In this document: in pieces, positions 38,351 through 51,800 of the stretch
How positions within the stretch are numbered: the first letter of the stretch is position 1
How the letters are laid out: each line of letters begins with the position of its first letter
Assembly (NCBI RefSeq): GCF_030848805.1
Contig: NC_092360.1
Span: forward strand, 22,795,701 to 22,859,700
DNA length: 64,000 bases
DNA from: Temnothorax longispinosus
Lineage: Eukaryota; Arthropoda; Insecta; Hymenoptera; Formicidae
Reading direction: 5' to 3'
The notes under the pieces: generated by a model
What the model was told of the DNA's origin: nothing
Database searches by the model: none
Seen by the model: only the letters and a program-made list of their open reading frames with translations
Program-made: the position numbers and the translations under genes

Positions 38351-38815
38351 TATTGAAAAAATATGCCGCGCTACGGGACTTTGCAAAACTATTTGTTATG
38401 AACTTTATACATCCACTACACGCGACATCGGCACACCGCGCGCATTGCCGGATCTCCAGCTGTTATCGCGCGATAACGACGAATGGAGGTTGCGGCATTG
38501 CGCGCCGCGATAATTGCAAGTTTTCGCGCGTTCGCCATCGAAGCGAGCGACGGAATCACGCGACCGCGATCATAAAGTAACGCTGCGGCGTCAGATCATC
38601 CATATCGCGCGGTTCCCGAATGCGTAACGTGAATTAACCGATATTCATAATTCAAGCTTTTATCGTCACCGCGTCGAATCCCCCATTGTGAAGATATAAT
38701 TTCGCGATGAGCGCTGCGGGAGGAAACGGCGGCGAAGTGACGGGAGGGTGGTGGTGGCGGCGGCGAAAGAGGGGGTCGGTTGAATGCTGCGGCATTGCCG
38801 TGTGACGGGTCCCGC

Positions 38816-38845
38816 GGAAACTATAGCTTATACGGTATAGTTTCC
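38816..38845. repeat. Inverted repeat in the CpG-rich block
   Basis: GGAAACTATA and TATAGTTTCC pair around a 10-base spacer. No known regulatory family was recognised. Confidence 0.5.
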
Positions 38846-38909
38846 ACCGCGGTATCTCACCTCTGCGCTTTCATTATCAGCCGCCATAGATCACGGCGTG
38901 AGCTCCCCG

Positions 38910-38917
38910 TGACGTCA
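38910..38917. promoter_or_regulatory. CRE-like palindrome TGACGTCA
   Basis: An exact full CRE octamer inside the CpG-rich block. Such sites bind CREB/ATF factors in animals. A second exact copy is at 49152-49159 without comparable context, so chance occurrence is possible. Confidence 0.3.
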
Positions 38918-39420
38918 CATCCGTCCATCCCTCATCGCAAAACACCGTTGTTGTACCCGGGGCAACACACAACGAGAGAGAGAGAGGAGTATTCCTCTTC
39001 CCCCTTTTCGGCCCCCCCCGCTTGCAACTACCTCGACCCCCCTCTCGTCCCCGGGTTCCGACCGCTAACCCACGATGCGCCCCTGTCTCTGTCATTCCCG
39101 GTACGGTTTCGATCGCTCGAGCACCGACAAACCGCCGAATTAAATCCGGTGACATCCTTCACTATCACGAAGTGTGTCTGACGTCGTGTGTAATTCACCG
39201 TGTGTGCATATGACGAGAGACGTGATGCCGCGCGTGGCTTTCCCGTCGCACCGCGTTACGCACCGCGATCTGCAAACCGCGCGGGGTTAATGCCGACGTC
39301 GGGATGGAGTCGTCGTCGTGGAATTGTTGTCACGTATGCACGTTCGCCATATTCTCGTCGGAGAACGCGCAAATAGAATTCGATGCGGGCTGGGAATTCT
39401 TCCAGAAGCGCTAGAAAGAT

Positions 39421-42400
39421 AAAGCTCTACGATTTCATTCAATGTGAGCATCATTGCGCGATGCGATTGCTATACGATTTTGTTTAAGTCAGATAGCCAG
39501 TTCCCTCGAAACGATCAGTACGTCGAAAAGCAACCAACTAAGTAATATTATTATATGATTTGTGTGCGCAAAAATGAGAAAGCACATTATGGAGTAATTA
39601 TCTTTTATTCTTTATAGTAAAATAATGTTAAAAATAAAAAATTCTGGATTTTAATGAAACCATCTTAATTTTAATTTTAATGAACCATTGATGAATAATT
39701 GTTTTACCAATGTGAAACATTAATGTAATATGTGTATGTTTATAACTATTTAAGTGATCGTTTTTCACACATATTAAAAATCTATTAGGCATATTTTTAA
39801 CTAAAAGTTACCTTATTATTCCATATGAAATATCATCATCCAAGCAGAACGAATTGAGGCATAAAATCGCAAGGCAAGTGTCCGCTATTATCCGATGACA
39901 TGGGATCTGTGCATGACATTTCGCAATTTGAAAATGACGTTATGCCACGCCATTCGTTGAGTATGTCATGCACACACGTAACATAAACATACCATATGGC
40001 GCCTCACTTCTATTTAATTAAAAAAATTTACAATATTGAATATTTTCACCGTACAAACGTGATACATTGGCAGCCTCATTTTTCAGATATATCTGCATTC
40101 CTGCAAAATTGTTATTTATTTACACGATTCTTTATTGGCTTATGCTTATCATTTCTTACCGGAATTTTATCGGACATTCTCTTTTTTTTATTACAAAAAG
40201 TATTACATTATTAGAAAATATATTCCGCATCGCTAATTAAGATATTACGAAGCCATTTTTGAAACTCAATAAATGCGTTTGTGAGTTTTGTCATTTTATG
40301 TAACAATCGAGTAAATTTGAAAATAAAATTATTTTTGCTTAATTATTTTTTATCTGGATATTTTATTGTATAAAATATTGTATTTATGATATATTTGAGA
40401 AATTTATGTAATTACTTATCCCAAATTCATTCAACTTGAAATAAAAGTTACAGAACATATGTTTCAAGTTGACTTTATTTCACATATCTTGTATCTGACT
40501 GACAAGGTCTTTATCGTTACCACCACAGCGCTATGGCAAGAACAATATCCGAAAGAGGCGAGATCTCGAATGTAAACAGCTTAAGGACTGTGATTCATCG
40601 GTTTAACCCAATTACACAACGCCTTGCCTTATCTTGAGAGACGCAGGCCGGTTCTCAAGCAAATTTCATAAATTTTAATTGTCCGTCTGCCACCGAATCT
40701 TTCGCGGGCTATTCCCTGAAAAATAAGAGATATTTTGTAAGCTTTATTAGTTAACTTTATTATATAGTCTGCATACATTAAGAGAAAATTTGGGATTTCT
40801 TAATTTTTCGTGGTTATGGCGATTTAACTGGAAAAAGTTGACACGATTGATGAAGAATCTTTCGGATTTCTTGCTTTTTTTAGATCACACATTTTTAAAT
40901 AACTTTTTAAATTTGATAGCAATTACTTTTATTGGTTACTTACGCTATCTCTGGAAACACAAGAAATAGTAGAAGAATATATTGCATTGAAATTAATCTT
41001 TATTAATCTTTAATCAATCAGTTTATTTTTCTTCGCATTTTTCAAGTCGCATTTCTTGTTATAACTTAATCGAAACACATTTAAGAATTGGACAATTACT
41101 CAAAAAGACTTCCAAATTACAAATTACATTAAAGTTGCAGATGCTAATATAAATAATATACTCATGACTACGTATATTGAAAACGAAAGGGTTAAAAAAG
41201 AAATATTTGTATTATTGTTATTCTTTATTCTTTATATTTTTGCGATAAAAGCGCAACACAAAACTGCCAGTTAGCACGGAACAAGTGCCAATTACCCAAG
41301 CCAAACTGCACAAAGCGGATTTAGCATTAAATCCTTCGACGTGTCTATTCTGACTTATGCTTAAGCTATCAGCTGGATAACTTTATCGGTTAAAACGTCT
41401 ACTTCCAGTATATGTCGCAAATTATACGGAAAAAAGTATTTAGGAGTAATTTCTGCCGAAACCGTATACAATCAGCGGCGACGTAACTTTTATCCCCTTG
41501 TTAAACAACGCGGTTGGGATGAAACTTTCCAATTAAAATTCTGCGCGAAATGAATAAGCTGTAAATTCGTATGAGATGCAAGGATAATTGGAATACATTC
41601 CGTAACTGAAAAATTGTTTCTTCGCAGCGAATTTAATAATTTATTTGCATTTACACGTTTACATAATTAATTATATACAACATACAATATAAATTTATAA
41701 TTATTTAAGAAGTATATAAAATCGTGAGTAAAAAAAGTTATCAAATTGGTAGTCGAATAGGTAAATTCGTTGAACGAATATTAGTGCTCTTTATAGAGCG
41801 CGTTAAATTAAAAAGTCAGCCGGTGCCGCTGTATTTAATAATTAAATAGATATTTTTTACTTTATGCAATAAATTATCTTCTTTTATATCGATCCGGTGA
41901 TTCAGCGCCGAAATTTTCCTGACCACCAGAAAGAGGACTTTAATGAAGATAACAGAAATTAATTTACGTTGATTGAAGTTCTATTTTCTATTCTTCAATA
42001 TCGACTCATGCGATTAATGAATCGCATCGTGCTACGAAGTATCAATAAAACAGCGCTTTAATGTGGTGAATTTTATCCGAATTGTGTTTCGCTTCGCATG
42101 CTTGTAGCCATCAACAAGCGAATTATTGAGCTTGCTACTTCGTATTTCCATCCTGTTGATGTAATTTACAACGTGAATTAGAGTTCGGTGTTAATCAACA
42201 GCCTTTGATGCACCTGTTGACTTAAACGGTTCAAGTATTTATTCGATCAACCAAATGGAAATTCTCTTTGCACACTTCGTCTTTTACTCCAGACTTATCG
42301 CATACCTAAATACCCCCGAGTGTTTCCAATACCGCAAAATAGCTATGACACAAAATTGTATTTGTATTACTCAGATCTACAAACATATACGCATTAACGA

Positions 42401-44071
42401 AAAAGATTGAGATAATATAAATTATTAATTAATTAAATTCCACGGCCGCCAATGCGGCGTATTGTGCTCTCCGCGCAACAAGATTTAAATTACGCTCGCG
42501 CGCGTCGCGTGGTTGTGTCATTATCACATGATATATTTTCACACGCTCGAATTCCATGATGATTCCATAATATAGCAAATAGCTACTGGTCGGCCTGTAA
42601 TTTTCAACGATTTATTATCCCGAATCGCGTCCCTTTCAGCGGCATTCGTGCCTCTTGAATTTGTAAAGACTACTATTTATCTCCCGGCACATCGTTTGTC
42701 AATAATAATTGTCTAATTGTTGGCTACGGCTCATCGATTATCGGAGCGATTAACCGATTTCACTGGGCGCGAGGGATGAGAGAAAGAGCGGCTAGGAGGT
42801 TATTTGTCAGGAGGTTTCCGGCACTCCAAATTAACCGGCGCGCTCGCGGATAAACGAATTAATCGTTCATTTAACGAACAAACACGTTCGGCTTTCCGTG
42901 TACATTCAAACGCGCGAATTCTTTTTGCCCCCGCTTGGCCGCAGTCCAAATAGCTCAAGCACTGCGAGCGAGGAGAATCAATAAAACTGTAAAGTGTTCA
43001 TTGAATTCGTTAAGAGCGTGCGTATATGCATGAAAGAGAGCACGATTTGGAAAAAGAGAAATATGAGGTGCTCCCCCCCTTAGGTGATAAAAATATAATA
43101 TAGATATAGAGCAATTATAGAGCGAAAAGGAAAAAATTAGGCTTTAATTAATTTTCTATCGCACCTCACAATGAACGAAATGTTACGGAAACAGGTTGCA
43201 AATTATTGAATTATTTGTCAATTAGCAGTTAAATTAAATAAGAAGAATACATTATTTTCATTATCATGTGATTTCTAATTTACTATAATTATACTCTCAA
43301 AAACAAAAAGAAAATGTTCTCAGTTATATGAATTAAACTATTAGAATTACTCTACATATACTTGGAATTATTTGGAAATGCTATTACGTCTCCGTCTCAC
43401 AATAGAATTGGGCATCGAATAGAAAAGCGTTTTAATATTTTGCAATTTAATGCATGAGTCAGTATTAATACCTTTACAAATATATATCTTTGATTCTTTG
43501 AAAATTGAGAGAAAATAGTCTTGTTTGCAATTGAAACGTAGGATTTCAGTTATATTTGATGGAAGTTCGTTGACATATCATTCTATTGTTTCGCTTGATG
43601 GAAAGAGGAATCTGAAACTCGAAAGGGAATCAAAAGAGGAAAAAAAATGCACAGATATACTGGATACGCTTATCGTGCTCGCGCTGACAAATCCTTTGCG
43701 ACATTTGTTTCAACTATCTGTCAATCGGAAGTAAGATAAAAAATGTCGAGCGCTTTGCAAATGCGTACCCGCTTAAAAAGCAAAAAAGTCAACTCTTATA
43801 TATGTATGTATGTATGTACGTTATTCACATTGTTAGATAACCGTAAACTATCGTTCACAGGAAACTGTTTCTGACATTCGCTCATGTATTGTAGACGAGG
43901 TTTAACTACTTATATATTAATTGCATAGTTGATGCTTCATAATGCTGTTAAAATTAAACATTAATTGTGGTATTATTAATATATGTTATTATTATATTAT
44001 ATATTATTATATTGTTATTAATATGTAATGCGTACGTAGCACACTCGTGTTGAATTATTATAGTTACATTC
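39421..44071. other. Intergenic or intronic DNA, no gene seen
   Basis: Mostly AT-rich. A GC-richer section lies at about 42440-42990. Short open frames on both strands are chance-like. A TGTA microsatellite lies at about 43800-43820, and TCAACTTGAA inverted repeats are at 40431-40472. Confidence 0.5.
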
Positions 44072-44195
44072 GGAATATTTTATTGCTCACATTTAAAAAA
44101 TCAAGAATATCAATAAATCATAACTCCATTTTACATTAAAAATATTAGTAAATTGTAGAACGATTGGTTTTATGAACAAATTACAAAGCGTAATG
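44072..44195 (+). repeat. Direct duplication, copy 1
   Basis: About 120 bp from CGGAATATTTTATTGCTCAC to GAACAAATTACAAAGCGTAATG recurs in the same orientation at 44716-44833, with small indels and substitutions. The copies share TTTAAAAAATCAAGAA and the end of the block. A segmental duplication or repeat family is likely. Confidence 0.75.
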
Positions 44196-44715
44196 TTACA
44201 ATTGTATAAGAACTATATCTGAAATATTTACAGATAATATCTGAAGCATTAAAATTATTATTTATAGATTTATAATCATGAAAATAATGCTACGCAAACT
44301 TTTCTTACACCGAAAAAGTAGTATTCTCTAAAATTTCGACAGCCAGTATCTATAGTTTCTTTTTTTATTATATACACATTCGTGTTCTCTTTTTACACGG
44401 TTTTATCAATAAAACCATGTTCAATGTACACTCAACACAATTTCACGATGTAACCATCTGCAACCACTTTGTATATTTGTTTATCGTCTCGTTTAACTCT
44501 GCAACGGCTGCAATTTTTGCAGATGTGGAATGTGTAACGCGTCTGGCTGGTGCATATTTCTACATATATATGTATGTACATGTACATATATTTTGTTACG
44601 TACAAATGTCCTAGATCTCTCAAAATCCTTTTAGCCACATACATGTTTTAAGAAATTTTAAACCCAATTTTTATATCGTAGAAATCTGACGAAATTAACT
44701 CAACTTCTTGCTCAT

Positions 44716-44833
44716 CGAAATATTTTATTGCGCACTTTTAAAAAATCAAGAAATTATAACTCCGTTTTAGAGTAAAAATATTAGTAGATTGTAGAACGGC
44801 CATTGGTTTTATGAACAAATTACAAGCGTAATG
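44716..44833 (+). repeat. Direct duplication, copy 2
   Basis: The second copy, about 640 bp after the first, shares ATTGGTTTTATGAACAAATT with it. It lacks a short AATATCAATAAATC-like part near its start. Confidence 0.75.
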
Positions 44834-45011
44834 TAAATTTTTTCACCTTAATGTAATTAAGGTATTTGCAGCAACGTATTTATCAAAATATAATCTACAA
44901 GAACTTAATTGGAAAACAATAGTTCACTATATCAATGCGCTTTCGAAACGTAACTTCCTAAAAATCATTTAATAATTTAACTTAACATAATTATTTGTTA
45001 TATAATCGCAT

Positions 45012-45050
45012 TTGTTATATAATCACATTTATAACAATTTGTTAGAGAAC
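45012..45050 (+). repeat. Short tandem repeat of TTTGTTATATAATC
   Basis: A unit of about 17 bp, TTTGTTATATAATCGCA, begins at 44994 and repeats at about 45011 with one change; a small local duplication. Confidence 0.5.
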
Positions 45051-45079
45051 AAGTTATTAAAAGGTATATTATGGTTTGT

Positions 45080-45560
45080 AGGGCGCGGCCCGTGTAACAT
45101 TGTCACCAATAATCTCATTCCTATTTCCGTTCGCGCTCACGCTGACGCAAAACGAAATAATATCGATATTCAACAGCACTGCGAGCCACAACGCTTCGGC
45201 TTTCGCGAACCGCAGGATTTAAATATCTATTATACACTGCGGACCGCGAGCCGTTTGCCCTATCTGTCGCAGCGATCGGCATTTCCGCGTGGTACCGCGC
45301 GCCGCCTTTTTCCCTCCCGCGCCAGCAACACAGCTAATCGGAATTTATTTTTGTCCCATCAGTATTATTTTCTCCGACATGGAGAGGTGATGTGTGTGTT
45401 TGTGTTCGCGGAAATATTAATATTTTCAGCCAGCGCGGTGCGGTGGCGTGCAAAAAAATGGTTTCCGCTCGCGCGGATATTGCGGATAGGTATGAGCAAC
45501 TTATTTTGCGAGCGATCTTCGGCGATGTGGAATAACGGGAGTGACACGCGTCGATGAACC
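45080..45560. other. CpG-rich patch with an unrecognised open frame
   Basis: A GC-rich island in AT-rich DNA. The plus-strand frame 45012-45557 is open for 181 codons, but its N-terminal half runs out into AT-rich sequence, and no domain or splice-supported structure was recognised. I regard it as non-coding unless conservation shows otherwise. Confidence 0.4.
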
Positions 45561-48450
45561 GCGAAGAATGGAAGACTGAAATTGCTTGTATAAGAGCTTA
45601 TTAACCTATTCGATCTCGAATTACCTTCCGTGTAAAAAAAAAGTAAATCCTCTCGCTCTTCACCGTAATATAATAATGTCGTATTTAATAATATTTGAAT
45701 GAAGGCGAATATTAACTGAAATTTAAATCGTGAAATTTAAACTGAAAAATGAAATTGTATTAATCGGTGTGTGTTCGTCTCTCCATTCCGGCAAGTTATA
45801 GGTATTTAAAATTATTTGGCATTTGCATGAATCGGAAAATTGTACTAATAAAATAATACGTTTAAATGAAATTACATTATTGTATTTTTTATAGATTCAA
45901 TAATTCGCGTAACTAGTTTTATATACAGATGTATTCTATTTCCATATTGAAATTTACATAATTTACGTATCAATCATCATGTGCATATATATTCTTTATT
46001 GAAAAATAATTTGCGAAATTGATGTATAGAAAAACTATAGATACGGTTTGATTAAAGAAATATTATGCAAATAAAACTGTATATGAATACAGGAATTTTG
46101 CAATAACTAAATTCGTTGATATCATCGTACATCGCCTTAAAGTGATCCATAACCGGCTTGCGATGACATACTGATATTGATGACCTACTTGTTTGCTACA
46201 GCGCTACACTACAGACATAATTATCGGATTACAGTATAGAATAATAGAGGCTGTATCTCTGCATGTATCTCTGCATGCTCTCGATGCGTATTTATTAACT
46301 ATCAATTGAAATTAATATACAATGACTGTGATAGATTACTATACCATAAATCACAAATGTTAATAACGTTGACCAATATTATGTGTACATGCATATTGTG
46401 CGTGAAGTATTAATAGCGTGAGCATAATTTTGTTTAAAAGCTATGTATATGCCTCATCTATCTCTTAAAATCTTGTAATTCATTTATAATATTTATATCA
46501 ATTTGTATATGACAATGATATAGCATCAATAATACTTTATATAAAATATATTTAATACATTGTTTAATAACTTATTAACAAATTGTTTACGTATGGTTTA
46601 ATTTTATAATAAACTTTTGTTGATAAAGTCAATCTAGACTTATTTCGAAATTTATATATACTTTTTTAAAAATATATTAATCCTAATATCAAACTATGAA
46701 AGTGCTCTGATTAACAGATAAAGAACGATGAAAAATTAATAATTAACATCTTAATATTTATTTAATATGACTTTAAAAGACAAAAAACTTTTCGAAGTAT
46801 TGAACAAACATTGTTCCGACAATAATCTTTAAAATATAACTTGTAGAATGTTTCATTAATTAAAATATGTACTGTCGCACCATTTTGTATTTGTCTGTCC
46901 TACATCTCAAACTAATTTTGCTAATTTCGATTGTTTTCGAAAATCAGTGCAATCATATATAGAATACCATTGGGCTTTTCTTCAAAAGGAAATGATTGTG
47001 AATATAAGTAATCAAAGTCATTAATTGGAACACCAGTTTACCATCGACACTGCGCAAATTATTTCATCACGCATAAATGCAAGCGATGAATCGTGATCGG
47101 CGCAAAATCGTGCTCGACATACTCGGTAATCGCGCAAGGATTAACGCGATACGCGGCTTCCGCGCCGGCATGTAAAATGAATAATTAATATATTCAAATG
47201 AAACGTACTTAAACTATACAGCGCCACTCATCCGCCGCCACCCTCTCACCGTCCTAATACGTAATTCGCATCCACCATGTGAGCGAATATATACGTACAT
47301 CCCCGCGCACCGGCATTACCATCGATCGTGTAAACAGCGGTTTTCGCGACCGAATCTCCGGCAAAGGGAACGGATAAGGGAAATAACCTTTTCTGTGAGT
47401 CAAATGTGCCGAGCCAGACTATGGTAATACAAGGTTTTTTTTTCCTCTTCGCAAAAGCGTTTGCTAGGAGTACACGATTTTTACCCGGTATAGGAAGCAA
47501 ATGATTGCACCGAAAGATAGGCGAAGATGGAGTAAGCGATACACTGTGTAAGATGGTGTTTCTTCTAACAGCTACACCATGCAACTCATTCGAGTATTAT
47601 CATATCTATTTTTATGCATAGGTTTTCTATCAAACTTTAAATTTAATTTTCTTTGTAACAAAAATATTACGATATTCTCTTGTGTCTCGTAAATTATTGA
47701 AATTAATGTTGCGAGAATTTAGTCTCAGCATTATAACTCATAATAAAATTTTCTTGTAATGTTATCCTCACATCGTTATTGTTGGAATTTTAATTTAAAC
47801 CTTATTATTAAAATAGTGTTAAAAAGGAAGCTAAATAAATCTTGCTAAGATAAAACTGATTGCTTTATTAAAGAATTTGTTATGAAACTGATAAAGAGAT
47901 GTGTGATATTTTTTGGATATTTAGTAATATTATAACATTTGCATGATTCTACAAAAGTGTAAACAAATTGTGTGATGCTCAGATGTATTTTGACAATCCC
48001 TTTGTAATTTTTCTAGTGTAATTTACAAATGAGAGCAAGGAATTATACAGTAATTTTTTTTATTTATGTTATTAATTTATTCAAAAAACAGCTTTAAATT
48101 AGTCAAAGAATCTACTCGTAAAAGAAAATGTGGGTAATATTATAATATTACATATTTAATTATGTTATAATAACTGCATTGTTTGTTTGTGAGTAGCTTA
48201 TTATAATAAATTTTATTATTACCATAATATAATAAATTTTATTATTATTACAATTATTTTTATTTGCTTAAGTTATCTCGGAAAGAACAATATGCATTTA
48301 TATTAAATACGCAATTATTAGGCAATATATTCAATTGACTGACAATATAAGTTGTGAGCAATATAAATTATATTCATTACTTGATTTCTTCAATTTTGCT
48401 ATTTCTGACGTTTGTCAATTAATAATAAGAAACGCAAATCTACCCTTCTG
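45561..48450. other. AT-rich DNA, no gene seen
   Basis: Nothing recognisable apart from a small CpG-richer part at 47060-47580 and minor tandem duplications (TGTATCTCTGCA at about 46252, AATAAATTTTATTATTA at about 48205). Confidence 0.5.
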
Positions 48451-48456
48451 TTACAG

Positions 48457-48624
48457 ATTACTCCAATAACTTCTGAATTCTCAATCCGGATGCATTCGCA
48501 GGGCATGAAACATCGCGACGGGCGTGGACAGGCCGGATGCAACGAGTTGCAGTTCGGTGCAATGATTGTATATTCTTCATCGCGTTCACTGATCATTACA
48601 TCAACCGACGGCGAGCCGATGCAC
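48457..48624 (+). CDS. Candidate orphan exon, 56 codons, function unknown
   Basis: A 168-bp block is framed by a good acceptor (CTACCCTTCTGTTACAG, ending 48456) and a donor CAC|GTAAGA. It is open in phase 0 at both ends (ITPITSEFSIRMHSQGMKHR at the start, TSTDGEPMH at the end). No family is recognised and no partner exon was identified. The opposite strand is also open over 48399-48875, so the openness may just reflect composition. It would need transcript or conservation support. Confidence 0.15.
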
Positions 48625-48879
48625 GTAAGAATGCATCGCGTGATTCGAACTTGTTTCGATAATACCGAACAGTAATCATACGATTTTTCGCGTTGCGATG
48701 TTAGTGGCGCGGGCGTAAGACGCGTGTTTTCGTGATGCGGAGTACGTAATTTCGAGGAGCTTGGGAAATTGAAATCTCGTAGTGACTTAACGTGATCCTG
48801 AAACGTGAGTTGAAACAACAGACAGGCACTCTCGAGGAGATCTCGGAGAAGATGGCGGGATAGAAGATTCTTCATCGAG

Positions 48880-51800
48880 ACAAAAATTTACTAAAGTGGG
48901 CCACTAGTGTACAGATTATTAATTTACTTTCGTTGAGATAAGTCGAGAAAAACTCTTCGCGCGAAGACTTTCAACACGTCCTTTGCTCATCGCCGTCTGA
49001 TGGTGAAGAATATCCGCGTGTCGATAAGACGAGATGGGTACTGTGATGGTGAAGCCAATGGCAGGTTGCACAGTATACGCTGCTCCAGAACTTTATCTCC
49101 GAGAAGAAAATGCTCTTCTTTCGAAGCGAATTTTTATTTCCGCGAGAGCTGTGACGTCATACCGGTGAGATAAATTTCTTTACGATATTTTAAACGCGCA
49201 ATACAGCTACCAATTATTAAAAATGTAATAATTCATGTTTTTTATTGTAAGTTTGATTATTACGAAATACAATGTCGAAAAATTTTTAACAAATTATGGT
49301 ACGTAAATTTTCTTAAGTAATATTCTTAAGTAATGTAAATTTTTTTTTTTTATATATTTACTATTTAATACGTATTATATATATATTCACACAATATATC
49401 AGAATTTATTATATTTTTAATTTGTGAGCTTGGAATAACATGATCGACAATTAATTTGAAGTACTTTTATATATTTAGTATAGATAGAATACTTTCCTCT
49501 TTCGAGAAAACATTCACCACACAGAGAGGTTTTTCCTATATACATCACACTAGTTTTTACTGTAAGCGTTATTTCAGAAAAGGAAAGGCGCGACAAAGTA
49601 AGACAGTGCAGAGTATCAGCAAATATCGCGACAGAAAACTCGGCACGTTTTGCCATTGCAGAGGTAGACTCCACGGAGGAAAGAACTTTACACAGTAAAA
49701 TATGACATAGAAAATAATTAACGGCAAACAACAAACCACTAATTAAATTATCTAATTCGCTTCAAACGATCATATTACATGCTTCGTTTGCTCTTCAATT
49801 TTCGAGAATCAAGCGAGAAAATTCAAGTATGTTTTATTGAATATGGAAATTTATACAGAACGTTAAAAACAGTAAATATTGAAATTTTTATGTTAAATTT
49901 ATCACTTATACATCATGTGTATATAAAATTTTGTATAAGATTGAAATATATTTTTCCAATTTCAATTATGATATTTTTGTGAATTGTAAAATGAAATAAT
50001 TGTTTTAAAACAATATACACATATTTAAACATATATAAATCTCAAAAAATTTTAAGATGTATTAAATAAGTTTAATAGAGATATTTTAATTTGTCAAATT
50101 TTTTTATAAGAAACAAAAAGTCATATTCTTGTTTTCGCCTCCTGATAAATTTCTCATATTGATATTCACTTTTTTTATATCAATACCAAATTTTTTAAAT
50201 ATTAAATGTTAAAATAAAATATTTTTTCTCCGAAAAAGTTACATGACAAAGGATTAATTATCTGATTAACTAATATTTTTCTGATTTTTTTGACATTATG
50301 ACTCGCGTGATTGCTTCTCGAGAACTAAAGAATTCTTTTGCGATTCAAATATCAAAAGCAGATGGAGACACGATTATCGTTTTATGCAGATTTAGTCATC
50401 ATACGTCAATCAATAATTGATGACGCGATGCGTCCGAGTATGCGAAATAACGAAAGATATATTTCTTTGCGTCATTCTCTTCTTTTGCCTTTCTTTCCTC
50501 TTCCCTCCCTCCATCTCTTTCTCTCCCTCTCTGTTATTCCATCTTGCAATTTCATTTTCTGAAACTCCCGGCTCAGAAGTGCTTTTATACTCAAAATATA
50601 CTACCGTGAATTATTTGTGCGCCATTCGCTACACCATATCGCGTCAGAGCGAAGCGAAAGAGGATGGAAAGGAGCATGAAACAGAAGCCGAACGAATTAT
50701 ATGTGAAGAAACGCAAGCGAGACTAACGAACAGTCTACATGACCCGACCGAATAAACTTAATAGGGCAACCTTGTTATAACTTTCAGGTAATAGATGGAA
50801 TCCGAAAAACGACCCCGAAGAGATATTTGGACTGATACAATTGTACAGGGTGTCCTGAAGGTACATGATATATGAGATTCAATTCATATTTGACGTAGGT
50901 GGGATGATTTGTAAAAAATTATGATAAAAAAGGTAAATCACTTGATCGAGTTTATAATTTTAACATATTTGATTTAGTATTGAGACGTTATCAGATAATT
51001 ATATTAATTGCCGCTTAAACATGTTCGAAAAATCAGACTAATTATATTCTTTTATAACGATACATAATTATTATTATGTTATAATATCACGAAGCGAGAT
51101 ATGTGTCTATTAGTTTTGACAATACACGTGACAACCACGTGATCTTTTTACTATGCGCCGTGATTTGTCTTTGTTGGTGGAATTTAATTGTCATAGTAAT
51201 ACGTTAAATTAAAAAGCGCTATACAATTGACATTTATAACGAATTAATGAAAATATAAATACAGTTTCTGTATTTTTAAATGAGAAACTGTTTATGAACA
51301 GATACATCAAGTTCCTTTCGCTTTCATTTCTTAACAGCTTAATTCAAGATCTTAAATGTCTATTCCGAATTTTTTTACAATTAAATTGCAATGAGTAACG
51401 CAGACAAAAATAAAGCGTAAATATCGAAACAGATATTTCGCTAATCTTCCGCAAGCGTGCGTATATCGCGTAATAAGTACACATTTGTATAGTACTCGCA
51501 TTTTGAAAAGAAAAGTATTTTCGCATGCAGCGCGTTCAGGACACCATGTACGGAATATGGAAGAGGATGGGTCCAATTTGGACGTAGCCGAGAAAGATGC
51601 TTCTTGTCGAGGAAGTATACGTCGAGGAAGTCCTCTTTTCTTTTTTTTCCCCCCCGTTAGTTGCCCTTCCGGCAATGGCGTATTTCTCTACTATTCAAAG
51701 CAGACTATCCAATATTCGCGGTACGTATTGACGTAAGTGCCAACAAGGATTCGCTGCTTGTTTGCTAAGAGCAACCGAACGCTCGACCTAGTTAACGGAA

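Larger units (their letters stand above)
38370..39420. other. CpG-rich block, possible promoter or regulatory region
   Basis: This kilobase is much richer in G, C and CpG than its surroundings. It contains GGTGGTGGTGGCGGCGGCG-like simple sequence near 38750, a poly-C stretch near 39013, a CRE-type TGACGTCA at 38910-38917, and an inverted repeat with GGAAACTATA arms (38816-38845). Frames on both strands are proline/arginine-rich with no family recognised. It could be the 5' end of an unannotated transcript or an enhancer, but the sequence alone does not decide. Confidence 0.4.

Noticed and set aside
45012..45557. Plus-strand 181-codon frame
   Set aside because: It spans a CpG-rich patch, has no known domain, and its start extends into AT-rich repetitive sequence.
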